Part shown: positions 1 through 8,420 of the stretch, piece after piece
Layout: each line of letters starts with the position of its first letter
How positions within the stretch are numbered: position 1 is the stretch's first letter
Assembly (NCBI RefSeq): GCF_020809045.1
Contig: NZ_CP078079.1
Coordinates: forward strand, 2,666,001-2,730,000
Source: Pseudarthrobacter sp. L1SW
Lineage (GTDB): Bacteria; Actinomycetota; Actinomycetes; Actinomycetales; Micrococcaceae
Length of the DNA: 64,000 bases
Direction of reading: 5' to 3'
Translations under genes and position numbers: made by a program
The notes under the pieces: model-generated
What the model saw: the letters and a program-made list of their open reading frames with translations, nothing else
What the model was told of the DNA's origin: nothing
Databases searched by the model: none

Positions 1-1079
1 CTGCCTTGGTAAAGGACGATCGTCTGGCCGGGGGCCACTCCCCGCAGCGGGGTGGTGAGCCGGACAACAAGCTGGTCTCCAGCCGCTTCCGCATCCTGTC
101 CGGCCGGCTCCATGCGGGCCGTGGCAGGAACGGGATCCCCGTGGGCACGGACCTGGGCGTGGCATTCGAACTCCTCGCCGGTCCCCACTTCGGCGATGGG
201 CAGCCCGGCCCAGGAGACCTTGATGCCGCGGATCTCGTCAATGGCCAGCAGTGCCTCGGGGCCAACCACAACCTTGTTTTCCTTGGGCCGGATCTCAAGG
301 ACGAACCGCGGCTTGCCGTCGGCAGCGGGCGTCCCCAGTTTCAGCCCGCGGCGCTGGCCGACGGTGAAGGCGTTGGCACCGGGGTGTTCGCCCACCTTGG
401 CGCCCGTTTCATCAACGATGTCGCCGGTGGACATGTCGATCTTTTCAGCGAGCCAGCCGGCAGTGTCGCCGTCGGGGATGAAGCAGATGTCGTGGCTGTC
501 CGGCTTGTTGGCGACGGACAGGCCGCGCCGCTCAGCCTCCGCACGTACTTCAGCCTTGGACGGCGTGTCGGCGAGCGGGAACATCGAGTGCTTGAGCTGC
601 TCGTGGGTCAGGACACCCAGGACGTAGCTCTGGTCCTTGGCCCAGTCGGCCGCGCGGTGCAGTTCGCGGTTCCCGTCTGCGTCCTCGATGACCTTCGCGT
701 AGTGGCCTGTGCAGACGGCGTCGAAACCCAGGGCGATGGCCTTTTCCAGCAGCGCCGCGAACTTGATCCGTTCGTTGCAGCGCATGCAGGGGTTGGGCGT
801 GCGGCCGGCGGCGTATTCGTCGATGAAGTCCTGGACAACGTCTTCCTTGAACCGCTCGGAGAAATCCCAGACGTAGTACGGAATGCCCAGCACATCGCAG
901 GCGCGCCATGCGTCGCGGGAGTCTTCAATGGTGCAGCAGCCCCGGCTTCCGGTGCGCAGCGTGCCGGGCATGCGCGACAGCGCCAGGTGGACGCCGACGA
1001 CGTCATGCCCTGCCTCGACGGCGCGGGCGGCGGCAACGGCGGAGTCAACTCCGCCGCTCATGGCTGCTAGAACTCGCAT
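1..1079 (-). CDS. mnmA: tRNA-uridine 2-sulfurtransferase MnmA (3' end cut by the window edge)
   Basis: This enzyme thiolates U34 of tRNA-Lys, -Glu and -Gln in the cytoplasm, using ATP to adenylate the base and sulfur supplied by a cysteine desulfurase. The ATP-pyrophosphatase loop SGGVDS lies at residues 8-13. The catalytic cysteine sits in TPNPCMRC (C98), and a second conserved cysteine is in [11 protein letters not shown]. About 359 residues are visible; the family is about 370-380 aa, so only the last few residues are missing. The start is ATG at 1079. The gene lies 114 bp downstream of a cysteine desulfurase on the same strand, an arrangement like the dedicated YrvO-MnmA pair of Bacillus, so that protein is the probable sulfur donor (inference). 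Confidence 0.95.
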   Translation of the reverse strand, partial: MRVLAAMSGGVDSAVAAARAVEAGHDVVGVHLALSRMPGTLRTGSRGCCTIEDSRDAWRACDVLGIPYYVWDFSERFKEDVVQDFIDEYAAGRTPNPCMRCNERIKFAALLEKAIALGFDAVCTGHYAKVIEDADGNRELHRAADWAKDQSYVLGVLTHEQLKHSMFPLADTPSKAEVRAEAERRGLSVANKPDSHDICFIPDGDTAGWLAEKIDMSTGDIVDETGAKVGEHPGANAFTVGQRRGLKLGTPAADGKPRFVLEIRPKENKVVVGPEALLAIDEIRGIKVSWAGLPIAEVGTGEEFECHAQVRAHGDPVPATARMEPAGQDAEAAGDQLVVRLTTPLRGVAPGQTIVLYQG

Positions 1080-1193
1080 AGTGGCTTTCTGTTGGGGTGT
1101 TTCCGGCTCAAGGCGGTATGGGCGGCCCGGGCAGGCCGGCTTCCGGGAAACGATCTTCGCCTACCTATTCTACGGCCTCCGCCGAAAACAGGA

Positions 1194-2423
1194 TCAGCGG
1201 CCGGGTGAACCTTGGCGGGACAGGGTTCCTGCGGTCTGGATGCTGGACTCGTGCCCTGCCATGCCCGCCTGGCGCGCCCGCGCATAGGCGTCCGGAAGCG
1301 CCGCCAGCAGCGCATCAACGTCGGCCCCTACCGACGCGTGGCCCAAGGTGAACCGCTGCGCTCCGCGTGCGGTCTCCTCGTCCAGGCCCATGGCCAGCAG
1401 GACATGCGAAGGCCTGGGCACCCCTGCCGTGCAGGCAGAACCGGTGGATGACTCCACCCCGGCAAGGTCCAGGAGGAACAGCAGGGAGTCCCCCTCGCAG
1501 CCGGGGAAGGTGAAGTGCGCGTTGCCGGGGAGCCGGCCGCTCCCCTCGGCACCCCGCAGGACGGCTTCCGGTACCAGGTCCCGCACGCCGTCAACCAGCC
1601 GGTCACGGAGGGCCGAGATGCGTTCAGATTCCGCACCCAGGGTGGCCGCAGCCTTTTCCGCCGCCGCGGCGAAGGCCGCTATGGAGGCGGTATCCAGCGT
1701 GCCGCTACGGACGTCGCGTTCCTGGCCGCCGCCGTGCTGGACGGGTGTCAGTTTCACCGCGCGCCCGAGCAGGAGGGCGCCGACCCCCACCGGTCCGCCG
1801 ATTTTGTGGCCGGAGATTGACATGGCGTCCAGGCCCGACGCCTTGAAGTCCACCGGAAGGGAACCGAACGCCTGTACCGCGTCCGAGTGCACCGGCACCC
1901 CGGCTGCATGGGCCAGTTCCACGATCCGGCCAATGGGCTGGATGGTGCCCACTTCATTGTTTGCCCACATGACCGTCGCCAGCGCGATGGTGTCCGGGTC
2001 GCGGGAGAGTTCCGCTTCAAGGGCGGCCAGGTCCACCACCCCGTTGCTGTCCACGGGAAGCCATGCCACCTCGGCGCCTTCGTGCCGCTCGAGCCACTCC
2101 ACGGTGTCCATGACGGCATGGTGCTCAACGGCGGAACACAGGATGCGCCGCCGCGCGGGGTTTTCTGCCACCCGGGACCAGTAGAGGCCCTTGACGGCCA
2201 GGTTGTCAGACTCCGTGCCCCCCGAGGTGAAGATGACTTCGGAGGGGTGGGCCCCCGCCGCAGCGGCAATTGCCTCCCGCGCATCCTCCACCGCCCGGCG
2301 GGCCCGGCGGCCGGAGCCGTGCAGGGATGAGGGGTTGCCGGTGCGCGCGAGCTCACGCGTCAGCACAGCCAGCGCCTCAGGTGCGAGGGGGGTGGTTGCG
2401 GCATGATCGAGGTAAACGGGCAC
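1194..2423 (-). CDS. Cysteine desulfurase (NifS/IscS family, class V aminotransferase)
   Basis: This PLP enzyme removes sulfur from cysteine as an enzyme-bound persulfide and passes it to acceptors. It has 409 residues, the usual length. The N-terminus YLDHAATTP is typical, the PLP-binding lysine is K207 in SGHKIGG, and the persulfide-forming cysteine is C331 in SSTGSAC. The short loop around C331 resembles the type found in dedicated thiolation partners. The GTG start at 2423 is preceded by TAGAAT at a 6-base spacing with no clear ribosome binding site, which suggests a leaderless transcript. The next gene downstream is mnmA, so its main job is probably tRNA 2-thiolation; a role in Fe-S assembly cannot be excluded. 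Confidence 0.93.
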   Translation of the reverse strand: MPVYLDHAATTPLAPEALAVLTRELARTGNPSSLHGSGRRARRAVEDAREAIAAAAGAHPSEVIFTSGGTESDNLAVKGLYWSRVAENPARRRILCSAVEHHAVMDTVEWLERHEGAEVAWLPVDSNGVVDLAALEAELSRDPDTIALATVMWANNEVGTIQPIGRIVELAHAAGVPVHSDAVQAFGSLPVDFKASGLDAMSISGHKIGGPVGVGALLLGRAVKLTPVQHGGGQERDVRSGTLDTASIAAFAAAAEKAAATLGAESERISALRDRLVDGVRDLVPEAVLRGAEGSGRLPGNAHFTFPGCEGDSLLFLLDLAGVESSTGSACTAGVPRPSHVLLAMGLDEETARGAQRFTLGHASVGADVDALLAALPDAYARARQAGMAGHESSIQTAGTLSRQGSPGR

Positions 2424-2429
2424 CCCCCA

Positions 2430-2435
2430 ATTCTA
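2430..2435 (-). promoter_or_regulatory. Probable -10 element, leaderless cysteine desulfurase mRNA
   Basis: TAGAAT on the minus strand ends six bases before the GTG start at 2423. This places the expected transcription start at the start codon itself. No -35 match is evident. Confidence 0.5.
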
Positions 2436-2478
2436 CCGGCCATGCCCCGAGGCAGGAGGTGCTGCGTCCCGGGGCCGG

Positions 2479-3189
2479 CTAGGAGGAGGGCGGGAGCACG
2501 GGGAGGAAACGTACGACGTCGGCCCTGGCGGCTGCGAGCGAGGCTGCGTCCGGGCAGGAGATGGAGACATAGACCGACGAGCCGGCGGTACCGAAAAGCC
2601 GGGCCAGCACCGACGTTGCCCTGCCGTCCGGCTGCGCTGCCTGGTCCAGGGCCAGCACCTCCACCGTGTGCCCTGGACCTTCCGGGTTTGCGCCCCACCG
2701 CAGGGTTTCGGTCGTCAGGTAGCCGGGCAGGATGGACGGATCCAGGTATTCAAAGAGGGCAATGGTCGATTCCCGGTCATCACCACGGGCCAGGGCGGCC
2801 TGGCCGGTGCGCACTTTAGCGGCCACCAGGCATCCGTCGGCCTTGATGTACCTGCTTTCGCCCGCGACGTTGCGGCTCTGTGCCTTCCAGCCAGGGGCTT
2901 CCTTGAGTCCATCCGAGATTCCAACGGGCACGCCGGGGGCCAGGATGCCGCCCGCACCGAACGGCAGGTCCTGGCCTGCCACTGCCTCGGCGTCGTGGCC
3001 CGGCGTGATGGTGGGCGTGGCCACGGCAGGCGTGCTGGCCACGGGTTCCGGAGCGGCGGGATCACGCACTTCAACGCTGCAGCCGCCCGCGAGCACGGCC
3101 CCCAGGGCGGCTGCCAGCAGCGGCACTGTCCGCCGCCTCGCCCCGCCGGCCGTTCCCGCCGTCGTCGGCATGTCCATTCCCACCCCCAT
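2479..3189 (-). CDS. Putative lipoprotein of unknown function
   Basis: I do not recognise this family. The 236-residue protein begins with a basic stretch (GGARRR), a hydrophobic segment (residues about 22-35) and a lipobox-like end LAGGC. It is therefore probably exported and anchored by a lipid on the cysteine near residue 37. A proline/alanine-rich linker with several TPAVATP-like segments follows, then a globular part of about 170 residues containing KADGCLVAAKVR. The gene lies 55 bp upstream of the cysteine desulfurase start on the same strand, with no overlap, so a functional link is not implied. An alternative start is the next in-frame ATG two codons before PTTAG. Confidence 0.75.
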   Translation of the reverse strand: MGVGMDMPTTAGTAGGARRRTVPLLAAALGAVLAGGCSVEVRDPAAPEPVASTPAVATPTITPGHDAEAVAGQDLPFGAGGILAPGVPVGISDGLKEAPGWKAQSRNVAGESRYIKADGCLVAAKVRTGQAALARGDDRESTIALFEYLDPSILPGYLTTETLRWGANPEGPGHTVEVLALDQAAQPDGRATSVLARLFGTAGSSVYVSISCPDAASLAAARADVVRFLPVLPPSS

Positions 3190-3397
3190 GTATCCCGCGG
3201 CGGCCGTGACGGCCGCGCATGCACGAGTCTAGAGGCATCTGCCCGGGCCAATACCCCGGCACAGGTATCTTCACGCCGGTCCCGGCTTGCCACAGGGAAC
3301 CATGGAGGGCCGGAACGTCGTTGTTCAGGACGGGCCGTTAAACTGTGCGGACCGGGCTACCTGCGAGGACTGGCCGAATCAGGGGAAGGATGGGTGC

Positions 3398-4351
3398 TTG
3401 ACCGAGAGCAGCAGCTCGTATTACCAGGTGCTTCGGGTGCCTGTGACAGCCACGGAAAAGGAAATCAAGGTGGCTTACCGCCGGGCTGCCCGCACGGCCC
3501 ACCCGGATCACGGCGGCGATGCCGCGGCATTCCGGCGGGTGACCAGGGCCTATGAAACCCTGATCGATCCCACCCGCAGGAAAGCGTACGACCGCTCCTA
3601 CGCCGCCGGCACCATCCGCGGTGACGAGGCCGCCGACAGGGAGCCGCATTTCGACGCCCCGCCGGCCGGCAGCCGGGCTTCGGCCACCGTGCACCGGCCA
3701 GGCAACGCCCGCAACACCGCCGGCGATCCCCCGGTGTACGTCCCGGCCTACGAGGGCGTTCCTGCCGGCGACGTTCCCCTTATCCCGCTGGCACTCGCCA
3801 GCCAGCAGGTCCACGGCATGCCCCGGAAACGGGGAATATTCGGTGCCGAGGCACGCATCCAGCGGGAGATGCGCACCGTCCAACTCCTCACCCGCCAGGT
3901 CCTGCCGGCAATTCCGGCGGCCAGGCTCATCAACGGCCTCCAGTCCCCCGCGGACAACAGCCACATCGACCACGCCGTGCTGTCCGGTTACCGGCTGGCG
4001 CTCATCGGCTCCATGCTGCTGCCCAAAGGCGCCTACGCCTGGGACGGCCGGACGCTGAACCACGGCGGCCGTGCCATCCCCCCGCCGCAACTGGCGCACG
4101 TGGTGCGGGCCATGCAGGACATCTTCCCCGAGCTGAACGTGACGGGCTGGACCGTGGTGCTCAGTCCTGGCGGCAACCTCCACGAGCCGGTAATCGACAA
4201 CCACCGCCGGCAGGCGGGCGGGCTCGAAACCGTCCAGGTGGTCAATGCCGCAGGGATGGTGCGCGGGCTCAAGGAATTCCTTGCCTCCGGACCGGCGCCC
4301 AATACGGTGAACGTTCCCGTGTTGGCCAGGCTGCTGCGCGGGATGCACTGA
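3398..4351 (+). CDS. DnaJ-domain protein with a long unassigned C-terminal part
   Basis: A J-domain occupies residues about 8-70, with the Hsp70-stimulating HPD motif at residues 35-37 (AHPDHGG). J-domains recruit and stimulate DnaK ATPase. The remaining 245 residues have no Gly/Phe linker or Cys-rich zinc domain, so this is a class III (J-only) protein with an extra domain I cannot name; its segment around VLSGYRLALIGSML is well ordered and lacks low complexity. I chose the TTG start at 3398 because a good ribosome binding site (AGGGGAAGGA) ends 7 bases before it. An upstream in-frame start at 3287 would add 37 residues unlike the family. The protein has 317 residues. Confidence 0.82.
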   Translation: MTESSSSYYQVLRVPVTATEKEIKVAYRRAARTAHPDHGGDAAAFRRVTRAYETLIDPTRRKAYDRSYAAGTIRGDEAADREPHFDAPPAGSRASATVHRPGNARNTAGDPPVYVPAYEGVPAGDVPLIPLALASQQVHGMPRKRGIFGAEARIQREMRTVQLLTRQVLPAIPAARLINGLQSPADNSHIDHAVLSGYRLALIGSMLLPKGAYAWDGRTLNHGGRAIPPPQLAHVVRAMQDIFPELNVTGWTVVLSPGGNLHEPVIDNHRRQAGGLETVQVVNAAGMVRGLKEFLASGPAPNTVNVPVLARLLRGMH

Positions 4352-4392
4352 TCGCCGCGTGCACTGAACGCGGTGGCACCTGCAACGGTGGC

Positions 4393-4398
4393 TAGGAT
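4393..4398 (+). promoter_or_regulatory. Probable -10 element, leaderless trmL mRNA
   Basis: TAGGAT ends six bases before the GTG start at 4405, and no ribosome binding site is correctly spaced. The spacing matches leaderless actinobacterial promoters. Confidence 0.45.
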
Positions 4399-4404
4399 GG
4401 AAGC

Positions 4405-4872
4405 GTGTTCCGCATCCTTTTCCACGCCCCCGAAATCCCCGGCAATACCGGCAACGCCATCCGGCTGGCTGCCATCACCGGCGCTGAACTGCACCTCGTG
4501 GAACCGCTCGGCTTTGATTTCTCGGATGCGAAGCTCCGCCGGGCAGGCCTCGACTACCACGACCTCGCCGTCGTCACCGTGCACCGGAACATCGAGGACG
4601 CCTGGCAGCACCTGCAGCCGGAACGGGTGTACGCGTTCACCTCGGACGGGACCGCCAGCTACGCGGACATCTCCTACCAGCCCGGAGACGTGCTGATGTT
4701 CGGACGGGAGTCCGTCGGGCTGCCGGCAGAACTGAAGGAGGACCCCCACGTCACCTCCACCGTCCGGTTGCCCATGCTGCCGGCCCTGCGTTCCCTGAAC
4801 CTGGCCAACGCCGCCTCCATTGCTGTTTACGAGGCCTGGCGCCAGCAGGGGTTCGCGGGCGCCAAAATCTGA
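4405..4872 (+). CDS. trmL: tRNA (cytidine(34)-2'-O)-methyltransferase TrmL (SPOUT family)
   Basis: TrmL methylates the 2'-hydroxyl of the wobble nucleotide (C34 or cmnm5U34) of leucine tRNAs, using S-adenosylmethionine. At 155 residues it is a minimal SPOUT enzyme without an extra RNA-binding domain, as expected for TrmL. Motif 1 is IPGNTGNAIRLA (residues 11-22), motif 2 is LMFGRESVGLP, and motif 3 is RSLNLANAASIAVYEA, which forms the knotted cofactor pocket. The start is GTG at 4405. It stands alone between the DnaJ-domain gene and sigK, both on the same strand. Assignment to TrmL rather than another small SpoU enzyme rests on length and motifs. Confidence 0.9.
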   Translation: MFRILFHAPEIPGNTGNAIRLAAITGAELHLVEPLGFDFSDAKLRRAGLDYHDLAVVTVHRNIEDAWQHLQPERVYAFTSDGTASYADISYQPGDVLMFGRESVGLPAELKEDPHVTSTVRLPMLPALRSLNLANAASIAVYEAWRQQGFAGAKI

Positions 4873-4927
4873 CCTGCGGGGTTCCAGGCACCCCGGCTGA
4901 CGGGCCGCAACTTATTTCGCAGCCAAC

Positions 4928-4955
4928 CCATCCGCCCCCGCGGCGGCGCCGAACT
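4928..4955 (+). promoter_or_regulatory. Candidate SigK-type promoter upstream of sigK
   Basis: CCATCC (4928-4933) is followed after exactly 16 bases by CGAACT (4950-4955). The SigK consensus known from mycobacteria is, as I recall it, CCATCC-N16/17-CGAATA, so the -35 box is a full match and the -10 box matches in four of six bases. The motif is about 130 bp upstream of the sigK start and would make the operon autoregulated (inference). Confidence 0.5.
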
Positions 4956-5086
4956 ACTCCCGACAACATTCCACCGTGTTCAAGGAGCTGCAGGTGACAT
5001 TGCTGGAGTCACGTTCCAGGACCTCCCGCAGCAGCCGTGGCGGCACGGCTGAGGATTCGCGATCCGGAGACTTATGCTTGGTAGTA

Positions 5087-5710
5087 ATGGAAACCCCCAA
5101 TGCCCCGCATTCCGAGGCCCCGCATGCCGAGGCGCCGGCCGCGGTGACAGACCCGCCTGCCGACCTCAGCCACCGGCTTTCAGTCCTGCTGGAAGCCATA
5201 GGCAGGGGTGACCAGGCAGCCTTCGCCGAGTTCTACCAACTTACGTCACGCCGGGTTTTCGGCATGGCACGCCGCGTGCTGATCGATCCCGAACTCAGTG
5301 AAGACACCACGCAGGAGGTCTTCCTCCAGGTGTGGCAGAACGCGGCCAAATTCGATCCCAAAGCCGGGAGCCCGCTCTCCTGGTTGATGACCATTTCGCA
5401 CCGCCGCGCTGTGGACAGGGTCCGGTCCTCGCAGTCCTCCACCGACCGGGAAGCCAAATACGGCGCCAGCACCCAGGACATCGACCACGACACCGTGGCG
5501 GACCAGGTGGGGAGCAGGCTGGAGGCCGAGGCGGTAGTCCGGTGCCTGGGCACGCTGACCGAGACGCAGCAGGAATCGGTCCGCCTGGCCTATTACGGCG
5601 GCCTCACGTACCGGGAAGTCGCCGAACGACTGAACGCAGCAGTACCGACCATAAAATCCCGGATCCGCGATGGACTGATCCGGCTGAAGACCTGTCTGGG
5701 GGTGAGTTGA
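5087..5710 (+). CDS. sigK: ECF RNA polymerase sigma factor SigK
   Basis: An extracytoplasmic-function sigma factor that redirects RNA polymerase to its own promoter class and is held inactive by membrane-bound RskA. Region 2 spans roughly FYQLTSRRVFGMAR to SWLMTISHRRAVDRVR, and region 4 holds a helix-turn-helix (LTYREVAERLNAAVPTIKSR) near the C-terminus. With ATG at 5087 the product has 207 aa. A TTG at 5078 has a better-spaced GGAGA and may be the true start, adding three residues. The rskA gene begins one base after the stop, indicating translational coupling. Naming as SigK rests on the RskA-type partner and a SigK-like promoter upstream. Confidence 0.9.
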   Translation: METPNAPHSEAPHAEAPAAVTDPPADLSHRLSVLLEAIGRGDQAAFAEFYQLTSRRVFGMARRVLIDPELSEDTTQEVFLQVWQNAAKFDPKAGSPLSWLMTISHRRAVDRVRSSQSSTDREAKYGASTQDIDHDTVADQVGSRLEAEAVVRCLGTLTETQQESVRLAYYGGLTYREVAERLNAAVPTIKSRIRDGLIRLKTCLGVS

Positions 5711-5711
5711 G

Positions 5712-6578
5712 ATGACTGACATGAACCATGGCCGCAGTGGCCGTTCCGGTTCCTTTGGCGACACCGTTGCCATGGACCTGGCTTCCGGCCGGGCTGTGGA
5801 CCTCGCAGAGCTCTATGCCCTGGACGCGGTGACCGAAAAAGAACGCCGTGCGATCGAGCAGTACATCTCGGCAGCCCCGGCGTCGGAACGTACACTCTTT
5901 TTCGAACGCGTTCGCCAGGCCAGGGAAACCCTGGCCAGGACCTTCCGGGCCGAGGAAGAGCCACCTGCCGACCTTTTCGACCGCATCGTTGCCCAACTCC
6001 CTGCCCAGGACAACCCGGCGGACGCGGGCGCACCGGCCCCGGCCGCGGGACCTGCCGGGCCGCCGGCACCAGGGCCGTCCACCACTGGGGACGAGCTCGC
6101 CAAGGCGCGGCAGCGCAGGGAGGAACGCCGCCGGCCTTCCGGCGCCCGCCGCTGGCTCGCCGGAGTGGCCGCGGCGGCGGCCATTGCCCTGGGCGGCGTG
6201 GGTGTGGGTTCCTACATTGCGGACCAGAACGATCCCATCAACCAGGTGGTCCGGGCCGGGGATATGCGGGAGGCTTCGGTGGATGTGGCCGGCGGCGGTA
6301 CCGCCACGCTGCTGATCTCGTCCTCGGAGGATGCCGCCGTCGTCAGGATGAATGGCGTTCCCGCACCGCCCGCGGGCAAGGTGTACCAGATGTGGCTGAT
6401 TCCCAAGGATGGCTCGGCGCCCGTTTCCCAAGGCCTTATGGACGAGGAAGCCCTCTCCAAGCCGGCTGTGGTGGAGGGCATTTCCTCCGCCGCCGCGCTG
6501 GGCATTACGGTCGAGCCCGTGGGCGGATCGAAGTCCCCCACCCTGCCCACTGTCGCTGCCGCACCCCTGGGCGCGTAA
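5712..6578 (+). CDS. rskA: Anti-sigma-K factor RskA
   Basis: A single-pass membrane protein that binds SigK through its cytoplasmic N-terminus and releases it on regulated proteolysis. The anti-sigma domain covers residues about 20-95 (LAELYALDAVTEKERRAIE is typical). A Pro/Ala-rich linker follows (100-125), then a basic stop-transfer-like patch (RQRREERRRP), one membrane span at about 147-170, and an extracytoplasmic RskA domain (VYQMWLIPKDG). It starts one base after the sigK stop, so the two are made in ratio. The 288 residues are somewhat longer than mycobacterial RskA because of the linker. A strong hairpin terminator lies 20 bp downstream. Confidence 0.92.
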   Translation: MTDMNHGRSGRSGSFGDTVAMDLASGRAVDLAELYALDAVTEKERRAIEQYISAAPASERTLFFERVRQARETLARTFRAEEEPPADLFDRIVAQLPAQDNPADAGAPAPAAGPAGPPAPGPSTTGDELAKARQRREERRRPSGARRWLAGVAAAAAIALGGVGVGSYIADQNDPINQVVRAGDMREASVDVAGGGTATLLISSSEDAAVVRMNGVPAPPAGKVYQMWLIPKDGSAPVSQGLMDEEALSKPAVVEGISSAAALGITVEPVGGSKSPTLPTVAAAPLGA

Positions 6579-6598
6579 AGCAGGCTGCCGCACCAACC

Positions 6599-6648
6599 GA
6601 AAACGCCCCGCTCCACCTTCCAGGAAGGACATGGAGCGGGGCGTTTTC
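6599..6648. terminator. Bidirectional terminator between rskA and the PIG-L gene
   Basis: A perfect 17-bp inverted repeat (6599-6615 with 6632-6648) ends in TTTT on the plus strand and, by symmetry, on the minus strand. The loop can pair further (CCTTCC/GGAAGG). It separates two convergent genes. Confidence 0.85.
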
Positions 6649-6668
6649 CGTTGTGGTCTTCCCTCTGC

Positions 6669-7448
6669 CTAGAAACCGGCGATGGTTCCCGGACCGTTGA
6701 CGGCCACCACGTGGAAGGCTTCGGCGCTTCGCCCTTCCGCGAGTCCGGCCCGTGCGGCATTCGTGTGCATCCCCCGCCGGACCGTGGCTTCCATGGCCTC
6801 CACGTCGGGATGCTGGCTGACATGGACGTGGATCGCCTGGAGCTTGGACTCCACGTGCTCCGTGACGTCCACGAAGTGGTTCTCCCGTTCCTCGGGCCCG
6901 GCGTAGAGCCACAGCCAGGGAAGCTTGTAGGAAGCCAGGCCGGCTTCGGCGAGTTCAGGGTAGGCGAAGGGGTTCTCCACCGCCGGGTACACGGCGCGCG
7001 TCACGGCTTCGCCTACGGCCAGGTGGTCGGGGTGGCTCTTCTGGATCCTTTTCCAGTTGCGTTCCGGATGCATGGAAAGCACGACGTCGGGACGGATCTC
7101 GCGGATCAGCTTCACCACTCCCTTCATCACCTCGTGCGACGGTTCCAGGTAGCCGTCCCGCTGGTGGAGGTAGTGGATATCCGTGACTCCCACCACTTCG
7201 GCGGCCCGGCGCTGTTCTGCGTCGCGCAGAGCGATGATGTCCGCCCGGTGTGCCGGGTCGAAGCCGCCGGCGTCACCATCGGTCATGATGCAGTAGCTGA
7301 CCTGGACGCCGGCCGCGGTCCAGGCAGCGATGGTCCCCGCAGCACCGAAGTCAATGTCGTCAGGATGTGCCGCGAAACAGAGCACCCGCCCAACCCGGTG
7401 TAGGTCCGGACTGAACGGGCTCTGTTCCCTTGCAGGAGAGGCAGTCAA
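6669..7448 (-). CDS. PIG-L family deacetylase (LmbE/MshB-like)
   Basis: A zinc-dependent N-acetyl-sugar deacetylase fold. The metal motif AHPDDIDF is at residues 27-34, and a second metal histidine lies in SHPDHLAVGEA. The protein has 259 residues, close to the family norm. Relatives include MshB (mycothiol synthesis) and mycothiol S-conjugate amidase, but the sequence alone does not decide the substrate. The TTG start at 7448 lies only four bases after the etfA stop, so the gene is probably co-transcribed and coupled with etfB-etfA. It converges on rskA and shares its terminator. Confidence 0.85.
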   Translation of the reverse strand: MTASPAREQSPFSPDLHRVGRVLCFAAHPDDIDFGAAGTIAAWTAAGVQVSYCIMTDGDAGGFDPAHRADIIALRDAEQRRAAEVVGVTDIHYLHQRDGYLEPSHEVMKGVVKLIREIRPDVVLSMHPERNWKRIQKSHPDHLAVGEAVTRAVYPAVENPFAYPELAEAGLASYKLPWLWLYAGPEERENHFVDVTEHVESKLQAIHVHVSQHPDVEAMEATVRRGMHTNAARAGLAEGRSAEAFHVVAVNGPGTIAGF

Positions 7449-7452
7449 GGAG

Positions 7453-8406
7453 TCAGCCTTTTCGCTTCTTGATTTCAGCGGTGGCCTGCGGGAGGACGTC
7501 GAAGAGGTCTCCGACGATGCCGAAGTCGGCGATCTCGAAAACCGGCGACTCAGCGTCCTTGTTGATGGCCACGATCACCTTCGCCGTCTGCATGCCGGCC
7601 TTCTGCTGGATGGCGCCGGAGATTCCCGCGGAGATGTAAAGCTGTGGGGACACGGTCTTGCCTGTCTGCCCCACCTGCGCATCATGGCTGATCCAGCCGG
7701 CGTCGGTGGCCGCGCGGGAGGCGCCCACGGCTGCCCCGAGGGCGTCGGCAAGTTCCTCCACGGGGGTGAAGTCGCCGTCAAGGCCGCGGCCGCCGGCGAC
7801 CACGATGCGGGCGTCGGTCAGGTCCGGGCGGCCGCTTGCCACTTTCTGCTCACGGGCGGTGATCCGGGCCGCCGCGGCCGTGCTGCCGGCGGGAACCTCC
7901 ACCGTGGTGGTCTCCGGCGAGCTTGGCGACGCAGCCGGTTCCGGGCTGACGTTGTTGGCCTTCACCGTCAGCACGCTGACCGCGGTGGAGGCCTTGCAGG
8001 CGGTGTTGTAGGAACCCGCGAGGACGGACTTGTGCGCGGTGCCGTCAGCGTCCACGGCAACCACATCGGTGATAACGCCGGCGTTCAGGCGGATGCCGGC
8101 ACGGGCGGCGATCTCCTTGCCCTCAGGGGAATTGTCCAGCAGGACGATGTCCGCGCCCACGTGCCCGGCCGCAGCTGCCAGGTAGGCCGCCTTGGGGGCG
8201 ACGAGGAAGTCGTCGAGGTCCTCTGCTGCGGGGAGCAGCACCGAGGTGACGCCGTACTCAGCGAAGGTGGCTGCGACGTCGTCGTGCAGCTTGCCGTTCA
8301 GCGCAACGGCCGTCTGGCCGAGGGAGCGGCCCAGGGTGAGCAGCTCCAGGCTGCCCTTCTTGAGCGCAGCCCCGGGGTTGTCAATGAATACAAGTACGTT
8401 TGCCAT
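7453..8406 (-). CDS. etfA: Electron transfer flavoprotein subunit alpha (EtfA/FixB)
   Basis: The alpha subunit binds FAD and, with EtfB, carries electrons from acyl-CoA and related dehydrogenases to the quinone pool. The FAD-binding signature near the C-terminus reads YISAGISGAIQQKAGM then VAINKDAESPVFEIADFG. The protein has 317 residues, the normal length. An Ala/Ser/Pro-rich stretch around residues 150-170 separates the N-terminal domain from the FAD domain. It begins 14 bp after etfB, with GAGGG upstream of its ATG, and overlaps nothing. No dehydrogenase partner is encoded nearby. Confidence 0.95.
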   Translation of the reverse strand: MANVLVFIDNPGAALKKGSLELLTLGRSLGQTAVALNGKLHDDVAATFAEYGVTSVLLPAAEDLDDFLVAPKAAYLAAAAGHVGADIVLLDNSPEGKEIAARAGIRLNAGVITDVVAVDADGTAHKSVLAGSYNTACKASTAVSVLTVKANNVSPEPAASPSSPETTTVEVPAGSTAAAARITAREQKVASGRPDLTDARIVVAGGRGLDGDFTPVEELADALGAAVGASRAATDAGWISHDAQVGQTGKTVSPQLYISAGISGAIQQKAGMQTAKVIVAINKDAESPVFEIADFGIVGDLFDVLPQATAEIKKRKG

Positions 8407-8420
8407 GTCTGTGGTCCCTC

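Noticed and set aside
3312..3339. GGAAC ... GTT as an ECF stress promoter before the DnaJ gene
   Set aside because: The spacing is 20 bases, outside the 16-19 expected, so it is probably chance.
5087..6578. sigK-rskA as a single fused or frameshifted gene
   Set aside because: Both frames are intact, with stop and start one base apart; this is ordinary coupling.
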